Positions 12,005-22,589 of a stretch of DNA of 42,927 nt are shown one piece after another (the stretch's first letter is position 1; each line of letters begins with the position of its first letter). Source of the stretch: CAZGTQ01 sp964528575. Its GTDB lineage: Bacteria > Planctomycetota > UBA1135 > GCA-002686595. A program made the position numbers and the translations under genes. The stretch covers positions 1 through 42,927 of the forward strand of contig CAZGTQ010000225.1 of assembly GCA_964528575.1 (NCBI GenBank). The letters run 5' to 3'. The notes under the pieces are model-generated. The model had not been told where the DNA came from and ran no database searches. It was given only the letters and a program-made list of their open reading frames with translations.

Positions 12005-13165
12005 TCAGCGGCGCATGATGACGTTCGTCACGTTCGTGACGAACGGCTTGCCGACGGTCGGGAGGAGGGCGCCCTGGAACGCGATGCCGGTCCCGACCCC
12101 GAGGGAGGGCGGGAGCGCGTAGCTCTTCGTCGCGGGCACGTCCTGGCCCAGCGCGACGAGCACGGCGACGTCGACGATCTGCGCCGGGTCGATCCACACG
12201 AGCCCGCCATCGACGCCGGGGGCCGCGGAGAGCGCCGTGCCGAGCGAGGTGAAGACCGCGCCGATCGTTCCCGGTTGGCCGTACAGACGCGCCTGGCGCG
12301 TGCCGACCGGACCGCCGCTGAGCTCGAGATACGGCTCGGCCGGCACGACCTGGGTCGCGACGAGGGGGGGCGGCGGGGGCACCGCGGTCGCGCCGCTCCA
12401 CGTGATCGTGCCCGAGCCGGCCAACGAGGGGCCGCGCGGCGAACCGAAACCGCCGTTGACCTGGTCGGTCGACGAGCCGCGCACGACGACCGCCGCTGGC
12501 GCGACCGCGCGGATGCCGGCGCCTCCGGCCGCGCAGCTCGGCGGGGCCGTGCTGCAGCCGCCGCGGCCGCCGGTCACGCTCGAGCCGGCGACCAGGACGT
12601 CGCTCTCGCCCAAGGCCTCGAGGGCGGCGTAGCCCGCTTGTCCCAGGGCCACGGAGTCGGAGCCGTTGCCGCCCACGAGCACGCAGTCGGCGATCGTGAC
12701 GCGCGAGTCCAAGATCGTGACCGCCGGAGTGCCGTCGAAGGAGAAGCTGTGGTGGCCGATCACGTACGTGCGCGTCAACTCGATCTGCGCGCAGTTGCGG
12801 ATCGTCACCACGTCGCCGAACGGGATGTAGTCGATCCCTCCCGAGGAGCAGTCGTCGATGCGGCCGCGGCCGGGCACGTTCTGCACCGTCAGATTCCACA
12901 TCTGGAGGCCGGAGATCGTGAACGAGGGGGCTCCGTCGATGACGCTCTGGCCCGTGGCAATCACCTGTGCGGCGCCGGCGCGGCCGACGATCGTGAGCCG
13001 CCGGTCGAGCGTGAACGAGGGATAGCCGCCCGGCTGCACGAACACCGTGTCGCCGTCCGCGACGAGCGGCGAGTCGATCGCAGCCTGGATCGTCTTGAAG
13101 TCGGCGGCATTGAAGCTGTCGACGGTCCAGGTGCCGGCGAGGAACAGGAGCAGCGTGGCGATCAT
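12005..13165 (-). CDS. secreted parallel beta-helix protein
   Basis: This 386-aa predicted exported protein has a short hydrophobic leader (MIATLLLFLAGTW). The mature start VDSFNAADFKTIQAAID, followed by DGDTVFVQPGGYPSF and a repeating I-x-D/G-x-x-V pattern, is characteristic of pectin-lyase-like right-handed beta helices. The helix runs to about residue 260. Behind it lie a poly-proline linker (VPPPPPLV) and a compact beta-rich C-terminal domain (from about 285). The ATG at 13165 is preceded on this strand by GGAGG (complement of 13172-13176), which decides the start even though the frame is open much further back. No catalytic lyase residues are recognised, so it could be a surface or structural protein. 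It lies 89 bp downstream of the second CheB-CheR fusion. Confidence 0.8.
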   Translation of the reverse strand: MIATLLLFLAGTWTVDSFNAADFKTIQAAIDSPLVADGDTVFVQPGGYPSFTLDRRLTIVGRAGAAQVIATGQSVIDGAPSFTISGLQMWNLTVQNVPGRGRIDDCSSGGIDYIPFGDVVTIRNCAQIELTRTYVIGHHSFSFDGTPAVTILDSRVTIADCVLVGGNGSDSVALGQAGYAALEALGESDVLVAGSSVTGGRGGCSTAPPSCAAGGAGIRAVAPAAVVVRGSSTDQVNGGFGSPRGPSLAGSGTITWSGATAVPPPPPLVATQVVPAEPYLELSGGPVGTRQARLYGQPGTIGAVFTSLGTALSAAPGVDGGLVWIDPAQIVDVAVLVALGQDVPATKSYALPPSLGVGTGIAFQGALLPTVGKPFVTNVTNVIMRR

Positions 13166-13254
13166 CGTGAGCCTCCGAAGCCGCGGGCAGGGGGGGACGC
13201 CCGAGCATGCCGCCATCTCGCGGGAACGGGAGCGCCCGCTCCGGATTCGAGGGG

Positions 13255-16200
13255 TCAGGACGTCGGCTGGCGCACGAAACGGCGCTCGAGCTCGTCGATG
13301 TTCGCCGGCTTGAGCACGTGGTGGTCGAAGCCCGCCGCGCGCGTCGACTCGCCGTCGCCGTCGTCGCTGTGGCCGGTGAGCGCGATCAGCACGCTGTGGC
13401 GCGTCGCGCTCGCCTTGCGCAGCGCGCGCGCGACCTCGCGCCCGTCGATGTCCGGCAGCGTCAGATCGAGCAACACCACCTGCGGACGGAACTCGCGGGC
13501 CAGCTCGATCGCGGTGCGGCCGTCGAGCGCAGTCGCGACCTCGTAGCCGCGCGCTTGCAGGAGCAGCTCCATCATGCGGCACGTGTCGCGGCTGTCGTCG
13601 ACGATGAGGACGCGCTTGGTGGGCTGGCTCGCCGCCGCCTGCGCAGGGGCATGGCGCGCGACCGTCTCGACGAGCTCGGGCGCGTCGATCGGCTTGGCGA
13701 TGTAGTCGTCGCAGCCGGCCTCGCGGCAGCGCTCGTGGTCGCCCTTCATCGCGTGCGCCGTCAGCGCGATCAGCGGGCGCTCGTAACCCTGCTCGCGCAG
13801 GAGGCGGGCGACCTCGTAACCGTCGAGGTTCGGCATCTGGATGTCGAGCAGCACGACGTCCGGCGTTCGGCCGGACTCGCGCAGCTCGTCCATGCGGTCC
13901 AGCGCGTCGCGGCCGTCCACGGCGACCTCGACGTGGGCGCCCGCCTCCTCGAGCACGTGTTGCGTCAAGAGGCGGATGTCGCGGCGGTCGTCGACGACGA
14001 GCACGCGGCAGTCGAGGCGCCGGCTCGGTGCCTCCGTCCGCGGGGCGCGGACGAGCGCGGCGCGCGGCTCGACGAGCGGGACGTCCTGCGAGCGGCCGAT
14101 CGCGATCGAGAGCGTGAACGTGCTGCCGCGGCCGGGCGCGCTCGCCAGGGAGATCTCGCCGCCGAGCATGTCGGCCAGCCGCCGGCTGATCGCGAGGCCC
14201 AGCCCGCTGCCGCCGAACTCGCGCGTGACCGACGTGTCGACTTGCGAGAACGGGAGGAACAGGCGTCGCTGCTGGTCCGCGCTCATGCCGATCCCCGTGT
14301 CGGCGACGTCGAACACGAGCCGGTCGTGCTCTGGCTCGGCGCGCACGCCCAGGCGGACCTCGCCCGAGTCGGTGAACTTGATCGCGTTGCCGATCAGGTT
14401 GACGAGGATCTGCCGCAGGCGCGTCGGGTCGCTCTCGATCGTCTCGGGCACGAGCCCGTCGTATTCGACGGCGAGCGGGAGACCCTTCTCGGCGGCGCGC
14501 ACGTGCATCAGCGAGACGACCTCGTGAACGAGCTCGTCGACGGCGAATCGCTCGCGCACGATGTCGAGCCGGCCAGCCTCGATGCGCGACAGGTCGAGGA
14601 TGTCGTTGACGATCTCGAGCAGGAACTCGCCGTTGCGCCGGATGGTGCGCACGCACTGCAGGTCGTCCGGGTCGGTCATGTGCCGCGCGAGGAGGTCCGC
14701 GTAGCCGAGGATCGCGGTCATCGGCGTGCGGATCTCGTGGCTCGTGTTCGCGAGGAACTCGCTCTTCGATTGGTTCGCGGCCTGCGCCGCCTCCGTCGCG
14801 GCACGCAGCGCCTTCTCGGCGCGCACCTGCTCGGTCACGTCGCGGTTCGTCTCGAGGATGACGGGACCGCGGGGCCGGCCGACGAACTGGTAGCGCGTGA
14901 GCACTGCGACCTCCGCGCCGTCCTTGCGGCGGTGGACGACGCGGCCCTCCCATTCGCCGGCGTCGCAGATCGCGCGGTCGATCTCGTCCCACGGCACCGG
15001 GAGCACGGCGCGCAGCAGCTCGAGCGGACGGCGCCCCAGCGCTTCCTCGCACGAGTAGTCGTACAGTCCGACCGCTCCCTGGTTCCAGTACTCGATCCCG
15101 CCGCCGACCTCCCAGACGAGGATCGCGTCGTGCGACGCGTCGAGCAGTCGGGCCTGTTCGACGAGAGCGCGGGCCGTGCGGTCGCGCTCGGTGATATCGA
15201 GCGACATCGAGTGGAAGCCCGCGATCGAGCCGTCCGGCTGCGCGTGCGGCACGTACGTCACCGCGCGCCGCTGAATCCCGCCGGGAAAGTGCAGGTCGAC
15301 CTCGTACTCCTGCTCCTCGCCGCGCAGCGCCTTTTCGACGTGCGGCGCGAGCCGCGCGTAGTTCTCCTCGCCCATCACTTCCCGGATCGTGTGGCCGAGG
15401 ATCTGGTCGATCGGCTTCTCGAACTGCTCGTGGTAGTGCCGGTTGACGAAGACGTAGCGCGCCTCGGCGTCGACGTAGGCGATCGCCGCGGGCATCGCGT
15501 CGGCGGAGCGCTGGAGCAGCTCGCGCTGGAGGCGCAGCTCGCTCTCCATGCGTTTCCTCGCGCCGATCTCGCGCGCGACCTTCGCGGCGCCGACGATCGC
15601 GCCGGTCGCGTCGCGCACGGCCGCGATGCTCAGCGACACGTCGACGAGCGCGCCGCCCTTCGCGACGCGGATCGTCTCGTAGTGATCGATCGACTCGCCG
15701 CGCCGGAGCTTGTCGACGATCATGTCCTCCTCGGCCTGGCGGTCGGCGGGGATGACGAGCCGGATGTTCTGGCCGATCGCCTCCTCGGCCGTGTAGCCGA
15801 AGAGCTGCTCGGCCGCGGGGTTCCACGATCGGATCACGCCATCGAGCGTCTTGCTTACGATGGCGTCGCTCGACGACTGCACGACCGCGGCGAGCGTGGC
15901 GCGCGTCTCCTCGGCGCGGCGGCGCTCGTCGATGTCGACGCACGTGCCGATGTAGCCGGCGAACTCGCTCCCCGTGTGGAGCGGCACGCCGTGGTCGAGG
16001 ATCCAGCGGTACGCGCCGTCGTGCCGCCGCAGCCGGTACTCCATCTGGAACGGACGGCGCGCCTCGCACGCTTCCTCGTACGTCCGCGCGCAGCGCTCGA
16101 AATCGTCGGGGTGCACGTTGCGCGCCAGGCGGTCGCCGCGCTCCTCTTCGAGCGTCCGGCCGGTGAAGTCGAGCCAGCCCGCGTTGAACCAGGTGCAGTC

Positions 16201-18744
16201 GTTGTCGAGACCGGCCATCCAGATCAGGACCGGCGCGGCGTCGGCCATGAGCCGGAAGCGCTGCTCGCTCGACTGCAGTCGCGTCACATCGTCGAACGTG
16301 ACGAGGATGCCGTTCGCCGCGCCCTCGGACGTGCGGTAGCGGCGCACGCGGCGCGTGTACCACTGGCCCTCGGTCGTACGGACCGTGTCTTCGACGACGC
16401 CGCCGGCCGCGTCGATCTCGTCCGGCGCCGGCAGGTCGGGCATCTCGAGCGCGCGGTGCGTCAGGTGCCACAGCGGCCGGCCGACGTCGCTGTCGATCAG
16501 GTTGTAGATCGCGCACGCCGAGGGCGTGAAGCCGCGCAGGCACAGCTCGTCGTCGAGGAACACGACGGCGATCTCCGTGCTGCGCAGCAGGTTCTCGAGG
16601 TCTGTGTGCGCCTGCGCGAGCGCTTCGTGCGCCGACTGCACCTCCTCCTTGCTCGTCTCGAGCTCCTCGTTCGCCGACTGGAGCTCCTCGTTCATCGAGA
16701 GCAGCTCCTCGTTCGACGACTTCAGCTCCTCGTTCGTCGCCTCGAGATCCTGGATCGATCGTTCGAGGTCGTCGCGCGTGCTCTCGAGCTCGGCTTCGAG
16801 CTGCCCGACGAGCGCGTCGGCGTCGTCGGTGCCACCGGCCGCGCGCGAGACCTCACGGCCGACGGTCGGTCCCGCGTCCTCGAACACGACCATGTACAGC
16901 TCGGAGCTCTCGCCGAGCTGCGGCATCGGCTGCACCGTGAGCACGACCGGCTGCACGCCCTCGTCCGTGCGCACCGAGAGCGAGTCGTGCACGACGCGGC
17001 GGCGCAGCTTCGCCGCCTCGGCGAGGGTGGCGCGCAGCCCGACGCGCAGGCCGCGGCGCGCCATCTTGATCACGTTGTTCTGGAAGTTCCCGCCGCTCAC
17101 CGACAGATAGCGCGACATGTCGCCCGAGGCGCAAACGATGCCGCCGTCGCCGTTGACGACCACGCCCTTGGGCGTGAACTCGTCCAGCAGGATCCGCTGC
17201 AGGATCTGCGGGAGGTCGCGCGCGAGCTCGCCGTCGGGGACCGTCGCCTGCGAGTCCCTCGTCCGCGAACTCGTGCGTTCGAGCGCCGCCGTCGGGCGGG
17301 CGCCCGAGGGCTTGCGTTGCGAGATGCGGTGCTTCGCGTCGATCGGGCGGAAGAGCTCGGTGTGGGACGTGATGCTCTCGCTCGGGCCGAGGAACAGGAA
17401 GCCGCCCGGCCGCAGGGCGTAGTGGAACAGCGGGACGAGCTTGTTCTGCAGGTGCGTGCCGAGATAGATGAGCACGTTGCGGCACGAGATCAGGTCTTGG
17501 CGCGAGAACGGCGGGTCGCCGATCAGGTTGTGCGGCGTGAAGAGGCAGAGCTCGCGGATCTCCTTCGTGACGTGGTAGCGGTCCCCGCGCCTGACGAAGA
17601 AGCGCGCGAGCCGCGCGGGCGGGACGTCCTCGGCGATGCCGGCGGGGTAGACGCCCGCGCGCGCGATCTGGAGCGCGCGCTCGTCGATGTCGGTCGCGAA
17701 GATCTGGACGTCGACCGCCGCTGCCCGCCGCTCCATCTCCTCGCGCACGAGGATCGCGATGCTGTACGCCTCCTCGCCCGTCGCGCAGCCGGGGACCCAG
17801 ATCCGGATCTGGTGGTCGAGACGGCTTTCGAACACCTTCGGGATCGCTTGCTCCGCGAGCGAGTCGAACGCGCTGGGGTCGCGGAAGAACGCCGTGACGC
17901 CGATCAGGAGCTCGCGGAAGAGCGCCTCGGCCTCCGCGCGGCTCTGCTGCACGTGCGCGAGATAGTCCCCGACGTCGTCGAGGTGGAGCACCTGCATCCG
18001 GCGCTGGACGCGGCGCACGAGCGTGTTCGTCTTGTAGTGGCGGAAGTCGTGGTTCGTCTCGTGCTGCAGGACTTCCGCGATGAGCGGGATCGCGCTCTTC
18101 ACGCTCTCGTGCAGCCCGCCGGGCGCGTCCGGCCGCGCGAGCCGCGGGAGGTTGTCCGCGTACGCGAGGAGCTCGGCCGGGATCGCGTCGGGCGCCAGCA
18201 CGTGGTCGGCGACGCCGGTCGTCGCCGCGTTGCGCGGCATCGAGGGGAACTTCGCGGTCGCGGGGGACTGCGCGACCGTCATGCCGCCGGCGTCGCTGAT
18301 CGCCTTGAGGCCGAGCGTGCCGTCGGTGCCCGCGCCGGAGAGGACGACGCCCACCGCCCGCTCGCCCCGCTCCTCGGACAGCGAGTAGAAGAAGTGGTCG
18401 ATCGGCGCCGGCGGACGCTCGGAGCCCTGCTGCGTGCGGACGTGGAAGACGCCGTCGCGCAGCTCGACGAGCTGCTGGGGCGGAGCGACGTGCAGGCGTC
18501 CGCTCTCGACCGGCATGCCGTCCACGATCTCGACGACCGGCAGCTGCGTCGCCATACGGACGGTGTGGACGAGGGCCGGCCCGCCGCCGCGCTCGGCGTG
18601 CTGGACGAGGACGAGCGCGAGACCGTTCTCCTCCGGCAGCTCCGCGAGCAGGGCGCGCAGCGCCTCGAGACCCCCCGCAGAGGCGCCCAGACCCACCACG
18701 AGCCCGGCTGTCCGCTCAGCGCTCGTGCATTCCGGGACTGTCAT
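13255..18744 (-). CDS. CheB-CheR-multi-PAS-histidine kinase-double receiver fusion (1829 aa)
   Basis: This is a larger relative of the protein at 4447-8934. CheB spans about 14-195 (Ser22 in GASAGG, His in VQHAERGG, Asp in GAGTDGT). CheR spans about 215-480 (PGCATGEEAYS, FATDIDERAL, SCRNVLIYL). A coiled coil of NEEL heptads lies at about 645-715. One PAS_10-like domain and four further PAS domains span about 715-1310. HisKA is at about 1325-1390 (NTSHEIRTPM), HATPase_c at about 1435-1550 (NLIGNAIKFT, GSGLGLAI), and two receivers at about 1578-1690 (acceptor Asp in LLDIQMP) and 1712-1822 (LLDLTLP). ATG 18744 begins just before the CheB domain but has no Shine-Dalgarno. The frame is open to an ATG at 18900, which would add 52 low-complexity residues. 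No chemotaxis genes adjoin it. Confidence 0.92.
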   Translation of the reverse strand: MTVPECTSAERTAGLVVGLGASAGGLEALRALLAELPEENGLALVLVQHAERGGGPALVHTVRMATQLPVVEIVDGMPVESGRLHVAPPQQLVELRDGVFHVRTQQGSERPPAPIDHFFYSLSEERGERAVGVVLSGAGTDGTLGLKAISDAGGMTVAQSPATAKFPSMPRNAATTGVADHVLAPDAIPAELLAYADNLPRLARPDAPGGLHESVKSAIPLIAEVLQHETNHDFRHYKTNTLVRRVQRRMQVLHLDDVGDYLAHVQQSRAEAEALFRELLIGVTAFFRDPSAFDSLAEQAIPKVFESRLDHQIRIWVPGCATGEEAYSIAILVREEMERRAAAVDVQIFATDIDERALQIARAGVYPAGIAEDVPPARLARFFVRRGDRYHVTKEIRELCLFTPHNLIGDPPFSRQDLISCRNVLIYLGTHLQNKLVPLFHYALRPGGFLFLGPSESITSHTELFRPIDAKHRISQRKPSGARPTAALERTSSRTRDSQATVPDGELARDLPQILQRILLDEFTPKGVVVNGDGGIVCASGDMSRYLSVSGGNFQNNVIKMARRGLRVGLRATLAEAAKLRRRVVHDSLSVRTDEGVQPVVLTVQPMPQLGESSELYMVVFEDAGPTVGREVSRAAGGTDDADALVGQLEAELESTRDDLERSIQDLEATNEELKSSNEELLSMNEELQSANEELETSKEEVQSAHEALAQAHTDLENLLRSTEIAVVFLDDELCLRGFTPSACAIYNLIDSDVGRPLWHLTHRALEMPDLPAPDEIDAAGGVVEDTVRTTEGQWYTRRVRRYRTSEGAANGILVTFDDVTRLQSSEQRFRLMADAAPVLIWMAGLDNDCTWFNAGWLDFTGRTLEEERGDRLARNVHPDDFERCARTYEEACEARRPFQMEYRLRRHDGAYRWILDHGVPLHTGSEFAGYIGTCVDIDERRRAEETRATLAAVVQSSSDAIVSKTLDGVIRSWNPAAEQLFGYTAEEAIGQNIRLVIPADRQAEEDMIVDKLRRGESIDHYETIRVAKGGALVDVSLSIAAVRDATGAIVGAAKVAREIGARKRMESELRLQRELLQRSADAMPAAIAYVDAEARYVFVNRHYHEQFEKPIDQILGHTIREVMGEENYARLAPHVEKALRGEEQEYEVDLHFPGGIQRRAVTYVPHAQPDGSIAGFHSMSLDITERDRTARALVEQARLLDASHDAILVWEVGGGIEYWNQGAVGLYDYSCEEALGRRPLELLRAVLPVPWDEIDRAICDAGEWEGRVVHRRKDGAEVAVLTRYQFVGRPRGPVILETNRDVTEQVRAEKALRAATEAAQAANQSKSEFLANTSHEIRTPMTAILGYADLLARHMTDPDDLQCVRTIRRNGEFLLEIVNDILDLSRIEAGRLDIVRERFAVDELVHEVVSLMHVRAAEKGLPLAVEYDGLVPETIESDPTRLRQILVNLIGNAIKFTDSGEVRLGVRAEPEHDRLVFDVADTGIGMSADQQRRLFLPFSQVDTSVTREFGGSGLGLAISRRLADMLGGEISLASAPGRGSTFTLSIAIGRSQDVPLVEPRAALVRAPRTEAPSRRLDCRVLVVDDRRDIRLLTQHVLEEAGAHVEVAVDGRDALDRMDELRESGRTPDVVLLDIQMPNLDGYEVARLLREQGYERPLIALTAHAMKGDHERCREAGCDDYIAKPIDAPELVETVARHAPAQAAASQPTKRVLIVDDSRDTCRMMELLLQARGYEVATALDGRTAIELAREFRPQVVLLDLTLPDIDGREVARALRKASATRHSVLIALTGHSDDGDGESTRAAGFDHHVLKPANIDELERRFVRQPTS

Positions 18745-18931
18745 GGGGGGATCGATGCAGGGCGGACCCGCGTTCGCCGTCGGCGCGGATCCCTTGGCTG
18801 GCGGATCCTGGGGCCCGACGGGCCGCAACACCATCTCACCGGCAACACCATGCCACCGGCCGGCGCGGCCCGTCAACCACGCGCGCTCCGGCCGACTCAT
18901 CGTCCGCCGGAGCGCGCCTATCCAGCCTCAA

Positions 18932-20113
18932 CTACCCGTTGCAGCCGACGCAGACCTCGCCGGCCTTCGTAGCGGTGACACAGCACGGGTGCGCGCACTG
19001 CGTGCCGGCCGCCTTTGCGCGGGCGCAGCACGAGCCCTCCTTGAACTGGAGCGAGGCGGGCGCCGCGGCCGCGCCCTTCGCGCCGGCGACCCAGTACTTC
19101 GCGTCGAAGTACTTGGCGGCCTTCTCCGCGCCGTGGAACCGGTCGGCGACGACGCGCGCGAGCTTGCCGTCCTTCAGCTCCATCGTCATGCGCTGGCTCA
19201 CCGGCACGCCGTCCTGGATGTGCGCGTCGGTGAAGACGAGCCTGTCGTTGCCTTGCCAGCGTCCGCGCGACGCGTGCAACTCGCCCATGTTGTTGGCGCC
19301 GAAGCTCTCGAAGCACTGCTCGACGGAATTCCAGTAGATGAAGCCGAACGCCTCGTACACGAACCCGCCGGCCTCGTCGCCGACGACGTGCGCGAGCACG
19401 CTCGTGCCGCCGAGGATCGACGCGATCGTCTCCTTCCCGGTGACATCCATCTCGGGCATGCCGGGCGCCATCAGGACGGTGCCCTCGAAGCGGTAGTCGC
19501 CGAGCATCGGGTCGAGGCTCTTCATCTTCGGATCCGGCGGCATGAGCGCGACGGAGGCCTCTTGCGTGCGCGCGGAGAACGTCTTGCTCGAGCGCTGGAA
19601 CTTGCCCTGCGCGTGCGTGAAGAACGGCCCGCTGCCGCTCGCCTCGTCCATCTGGAACGTGTAGGAGTCCTTGCCGTACGTGGCGATCCAGCGCGCCGCC
19701 TGCGGCGTGCCCTGCGACAGCCCGTGGCCGACGTACACCAGCGTCTTGCTGTCGAGCCAGTGCACCTCGCCCGCGCCGCCCGCTCCCGCGTTGCTGACGG
19801 TGTTGGCGGTCGGCTGGTCGAGCTCGCGATCCCAGCCGTAGATCGTGACCATGACGTACGGCGCTTCCGTGCCCATGTCGATCCGCAGGTCCTCCTGGAT
19901 GAAGTGCCCGTCGAGGATGGACTTCACGCTCGAGACGGCGGTCCACTGGGTCGCCGAATCTTCGGGAGCCATGCGCATCGTCCCGCTGCCTTCCCAGTCG
20001 CCGATCATCGGCGCGAACTTCTTCATCCCGTCGGCGGGCCGGGGCATCTCCTGCGCGAACGCGGGCGCCCATGCGAGCGCCGCGGCCGCGGCCACGATTG
20101 CAATTTCTTTCAT
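18932..20113 (-). CDS. secreted double-DUF1579 protein with cysteine-rich tail
   Basis: This 393-aa exported protein has a clear signal peptide (MKEIAIVAAAAALAWAPAFA, cleavage before QEMP). Two DUF1579-like halves follow. The first opens with MKKFAPMIGDWEGSGTM (about 30-190). The second opens with KSLDPMLGDYRFEGTVLM (about 200-345). DUF1579 has no assigned reaction; its lipocalin-like beta-barrel suggests ligand or lipid binding. The last roughly 35 residues carry seven cysteines in CC, C, CC, C..C spacing (GSCCARA, CAHPCC, CVGCNG), separate from the DUF1579 halves, and may bind a metal. The ATG at 20113 has AGGAG seven bases upstream. It diverges from a single-DUF1579 paralogue across a 233-bp gap. 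Confidence 0.85.
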   Translation of the reverse strand: MKEIAIVAAAAALAWAPAFAQEMPRPADGMKKFAPMIGDWEGSGTMRMAPEDSATQWTAVSSVKSILDGHFIQEDLRIDMGTEAPYVMVTIYGWDRELDQPTANTVSNAGAGGAGEVHWLDSKTLVYVGHGLSQGTPQAARWIATYGKDSYTFQMDEASGSGPFFTHAQGKFQRSSKTFSARTQEASVALMPPDPKMKSLDPMLGDYRFEGTVLMAPGMPEMDVTGKETIASILGGTSVLAHVVGDEAGGFVYEAFGFIYWNSVEQCFESFGANNMGELHASRGRWQGNDRLVFTDAHIQDGVPVSQRMTMELKDGKLARVVADRFHGAEKAAKYFDAKYWVAGAKGAAAAPASLQFKEGSCCARAKAAGTQCAHPCCVTATKAGEVCVGCNG

Positions 20114-20286
20114 GTCGTCTCCTTGTGTTCCTTCCCCACAGAGCGTGCGGTGTGCCCGCCCCCGCTGCCCGAGTCTAACCGGCAGCGGCGAGCACGCAGC
20201 GGAACGTGCTCGAGCGCATTTCGCCGTCGATTCTCTGGCGCGCCGAACGTCATCTAGGGGCCGGCGCGACGGTGCGCCGAGACGAC

Positions 20287-20320
20287 CCGATCGAGACGGT
20301 CCGATCGAGACGGCCCGATT
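20287..20320. repeat. 14-bp tandem repeat upstream of the small DUF1579 gene
   Basis: CCGATCGAGACGGT (20287-20300) is followed directly by CCGATCGAGACGGC (20301-20314) and the partial copy CCGATT (20315-20320). It lies 27 bp before the start of the plus-strand DUF1579 gene, inside the region it shares with the divergent DUF1579 gene. That position would suit an operator, but no regulator is known. Confidence 0.8.
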
Positions 20321-20346
20321 AAGTTCCTTTCACGAAGGTGCTCCCC

Positions 20347-20916
20347 ATGCTCTCTCTGCGCTCGTTCCTCTTCGCACTCGTCCTCGGCGGCGGCGCGCTC
20401 GCCGCGGCCGTGGTTCCCGCGCTCGTCCAGGACCCCGTCGAGCAGACCGAGCAGCACGCCATGCTGCAGGCCGGAGCCGGCCGCTGGGAGGGCACGATGA
20501 CGATGTACATGCCCGGTATGGAGCCGTTCGAGGTTCCCGCGCGCGAGACCGTCGAGGCGTTCGGCGACTACTGGACGTTCGCGCGCTTCGACGCCGACTT
20601 CCCCGGGACGCCGTACGCGGGCCGCGGCTGCTTCGGCTACGACCCCGAGGAGCGCAAGTTCGTCGGCACGTGGTACGACGTGCAATCGCCGCACCTGGCG
20701 GTGATGGAGGGCGAGTGGGACGAGGCGCAGAAGGCGCTCGTCATGCGCTGGGAAGCGCCCGACGCGAGCGGCGAGCTCGTCCCGTACCGCTCCGTACGCG
20801 CGGGCGACGCCGATGCGTACACGATGACGTTCTACCTCGGTCCCGACGAAGGGCGGAAGGCGATGGTGATCGAGATGGAGCGCGTCGCGCAGGCGAAGGG
20901 CAAAGGACCGAAGTAG
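20347..20916 (+). CDS. secreted DUF1579 family protein
   Basis: This 189-aa exported protein has a signal peptide (LSLRSFLFALVLGGGALAAAVV) and a single DUF1579 domain (AGRWEGTMTMYMPG near residue 43, then ETVEAFGDYWTFARFD and GRGCFGYDPEERKF). Function is unknown, as for the family. GAAGG at 20334-20338 sits eight bases before ATG 20347, which is preferred to the GTG at 20338 because that codon overlaps the ribosome-binding site. It is a paralogue of either half of the divergent 393-aa protein but lacks the cysteine tail. It converges with the symporter gene, 14 bp apart. Confidence 0.85.
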   Translation: MLSLRSFLFALVLGGGALAAAVVPALVQDPVEQTEQHAMLQAGAGRWEGTMTMYMPGMEPFEVPARETVEAFGDYWTFARFDADFPGTPYAGRGCFGYDPEERKFVGTWYDVQSPHLAVMEGEWDEAQKALVMRWEAPDASGELVPYRSVRAGDADAYTMTFYLGPDEGRKAMVIEMERVAQAKGKGPK

Positions 20917-20930
20917 CGCAGTAGCGCTGC

Positions 20931-22357
<1,427 letters not shown>

Positions 22358-22361
<4 letters not shown>

Positions 22362-22513
22362 GGCGGATCGAGGTGCTCTCCCGCGCCGTCCGGCGTTCCA
22401 CCGATCCGCGCGACCGCCGCGCCGGACCCGAGCCGCTCCTGGAGGCGCGACAGCTTCACGTGCAGGCGCGCGCGGCCGCGGCCGATCGCGCGCAGCGGGT
22501 CGTCGGAGCTCAT
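22358..22513 (-). CDS. 51-aa ORF coupled to the symporter
   Basis: This small ORF begins at ATG 22513 (MSSDDPLRAIGRGRARLHVK) and is basic and amphipathic up to about residue 35, with no transmembrane segment. Its TGA overlaps the GTG start of the sodium:solute symporter (GTGA), the arrangement of translationally coupled genes. Small partner proteins upstream of SSS transporters are known in other bacteria, but those are membrane proteins (DUF4212, YhdT). No good ribosome-binding site precedes the ATG and I recognise no family. It may be real or a leader peptide; the overlap is the main evidence. Confidence 0.4.
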
Positions 22514-22589
22514 GTGCGGAGGATACCGCGCGCCGGACGGCCGTCGACCGTTCCGGCGAGCCTGGACCCCTCGCGCGAGCCCTGCGAAC

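Noticed and set aside
13208..13240. GGAGCG/CGCTCC inverted repeat between the second CheB-CheR gene and the beta-helix gene
   Set aside because: The stem is only six bases with a two-base loop and no U-tract. In sequence this GC-rich it is not distinguishable from chance.
13207..18972. 1921-codon plus-strand open frame opposite the second CheB-CheR fusion
   Set aside because: It is an antisense shadow with no recognisable domain. The minus-strand gene carries all the conserved residues.
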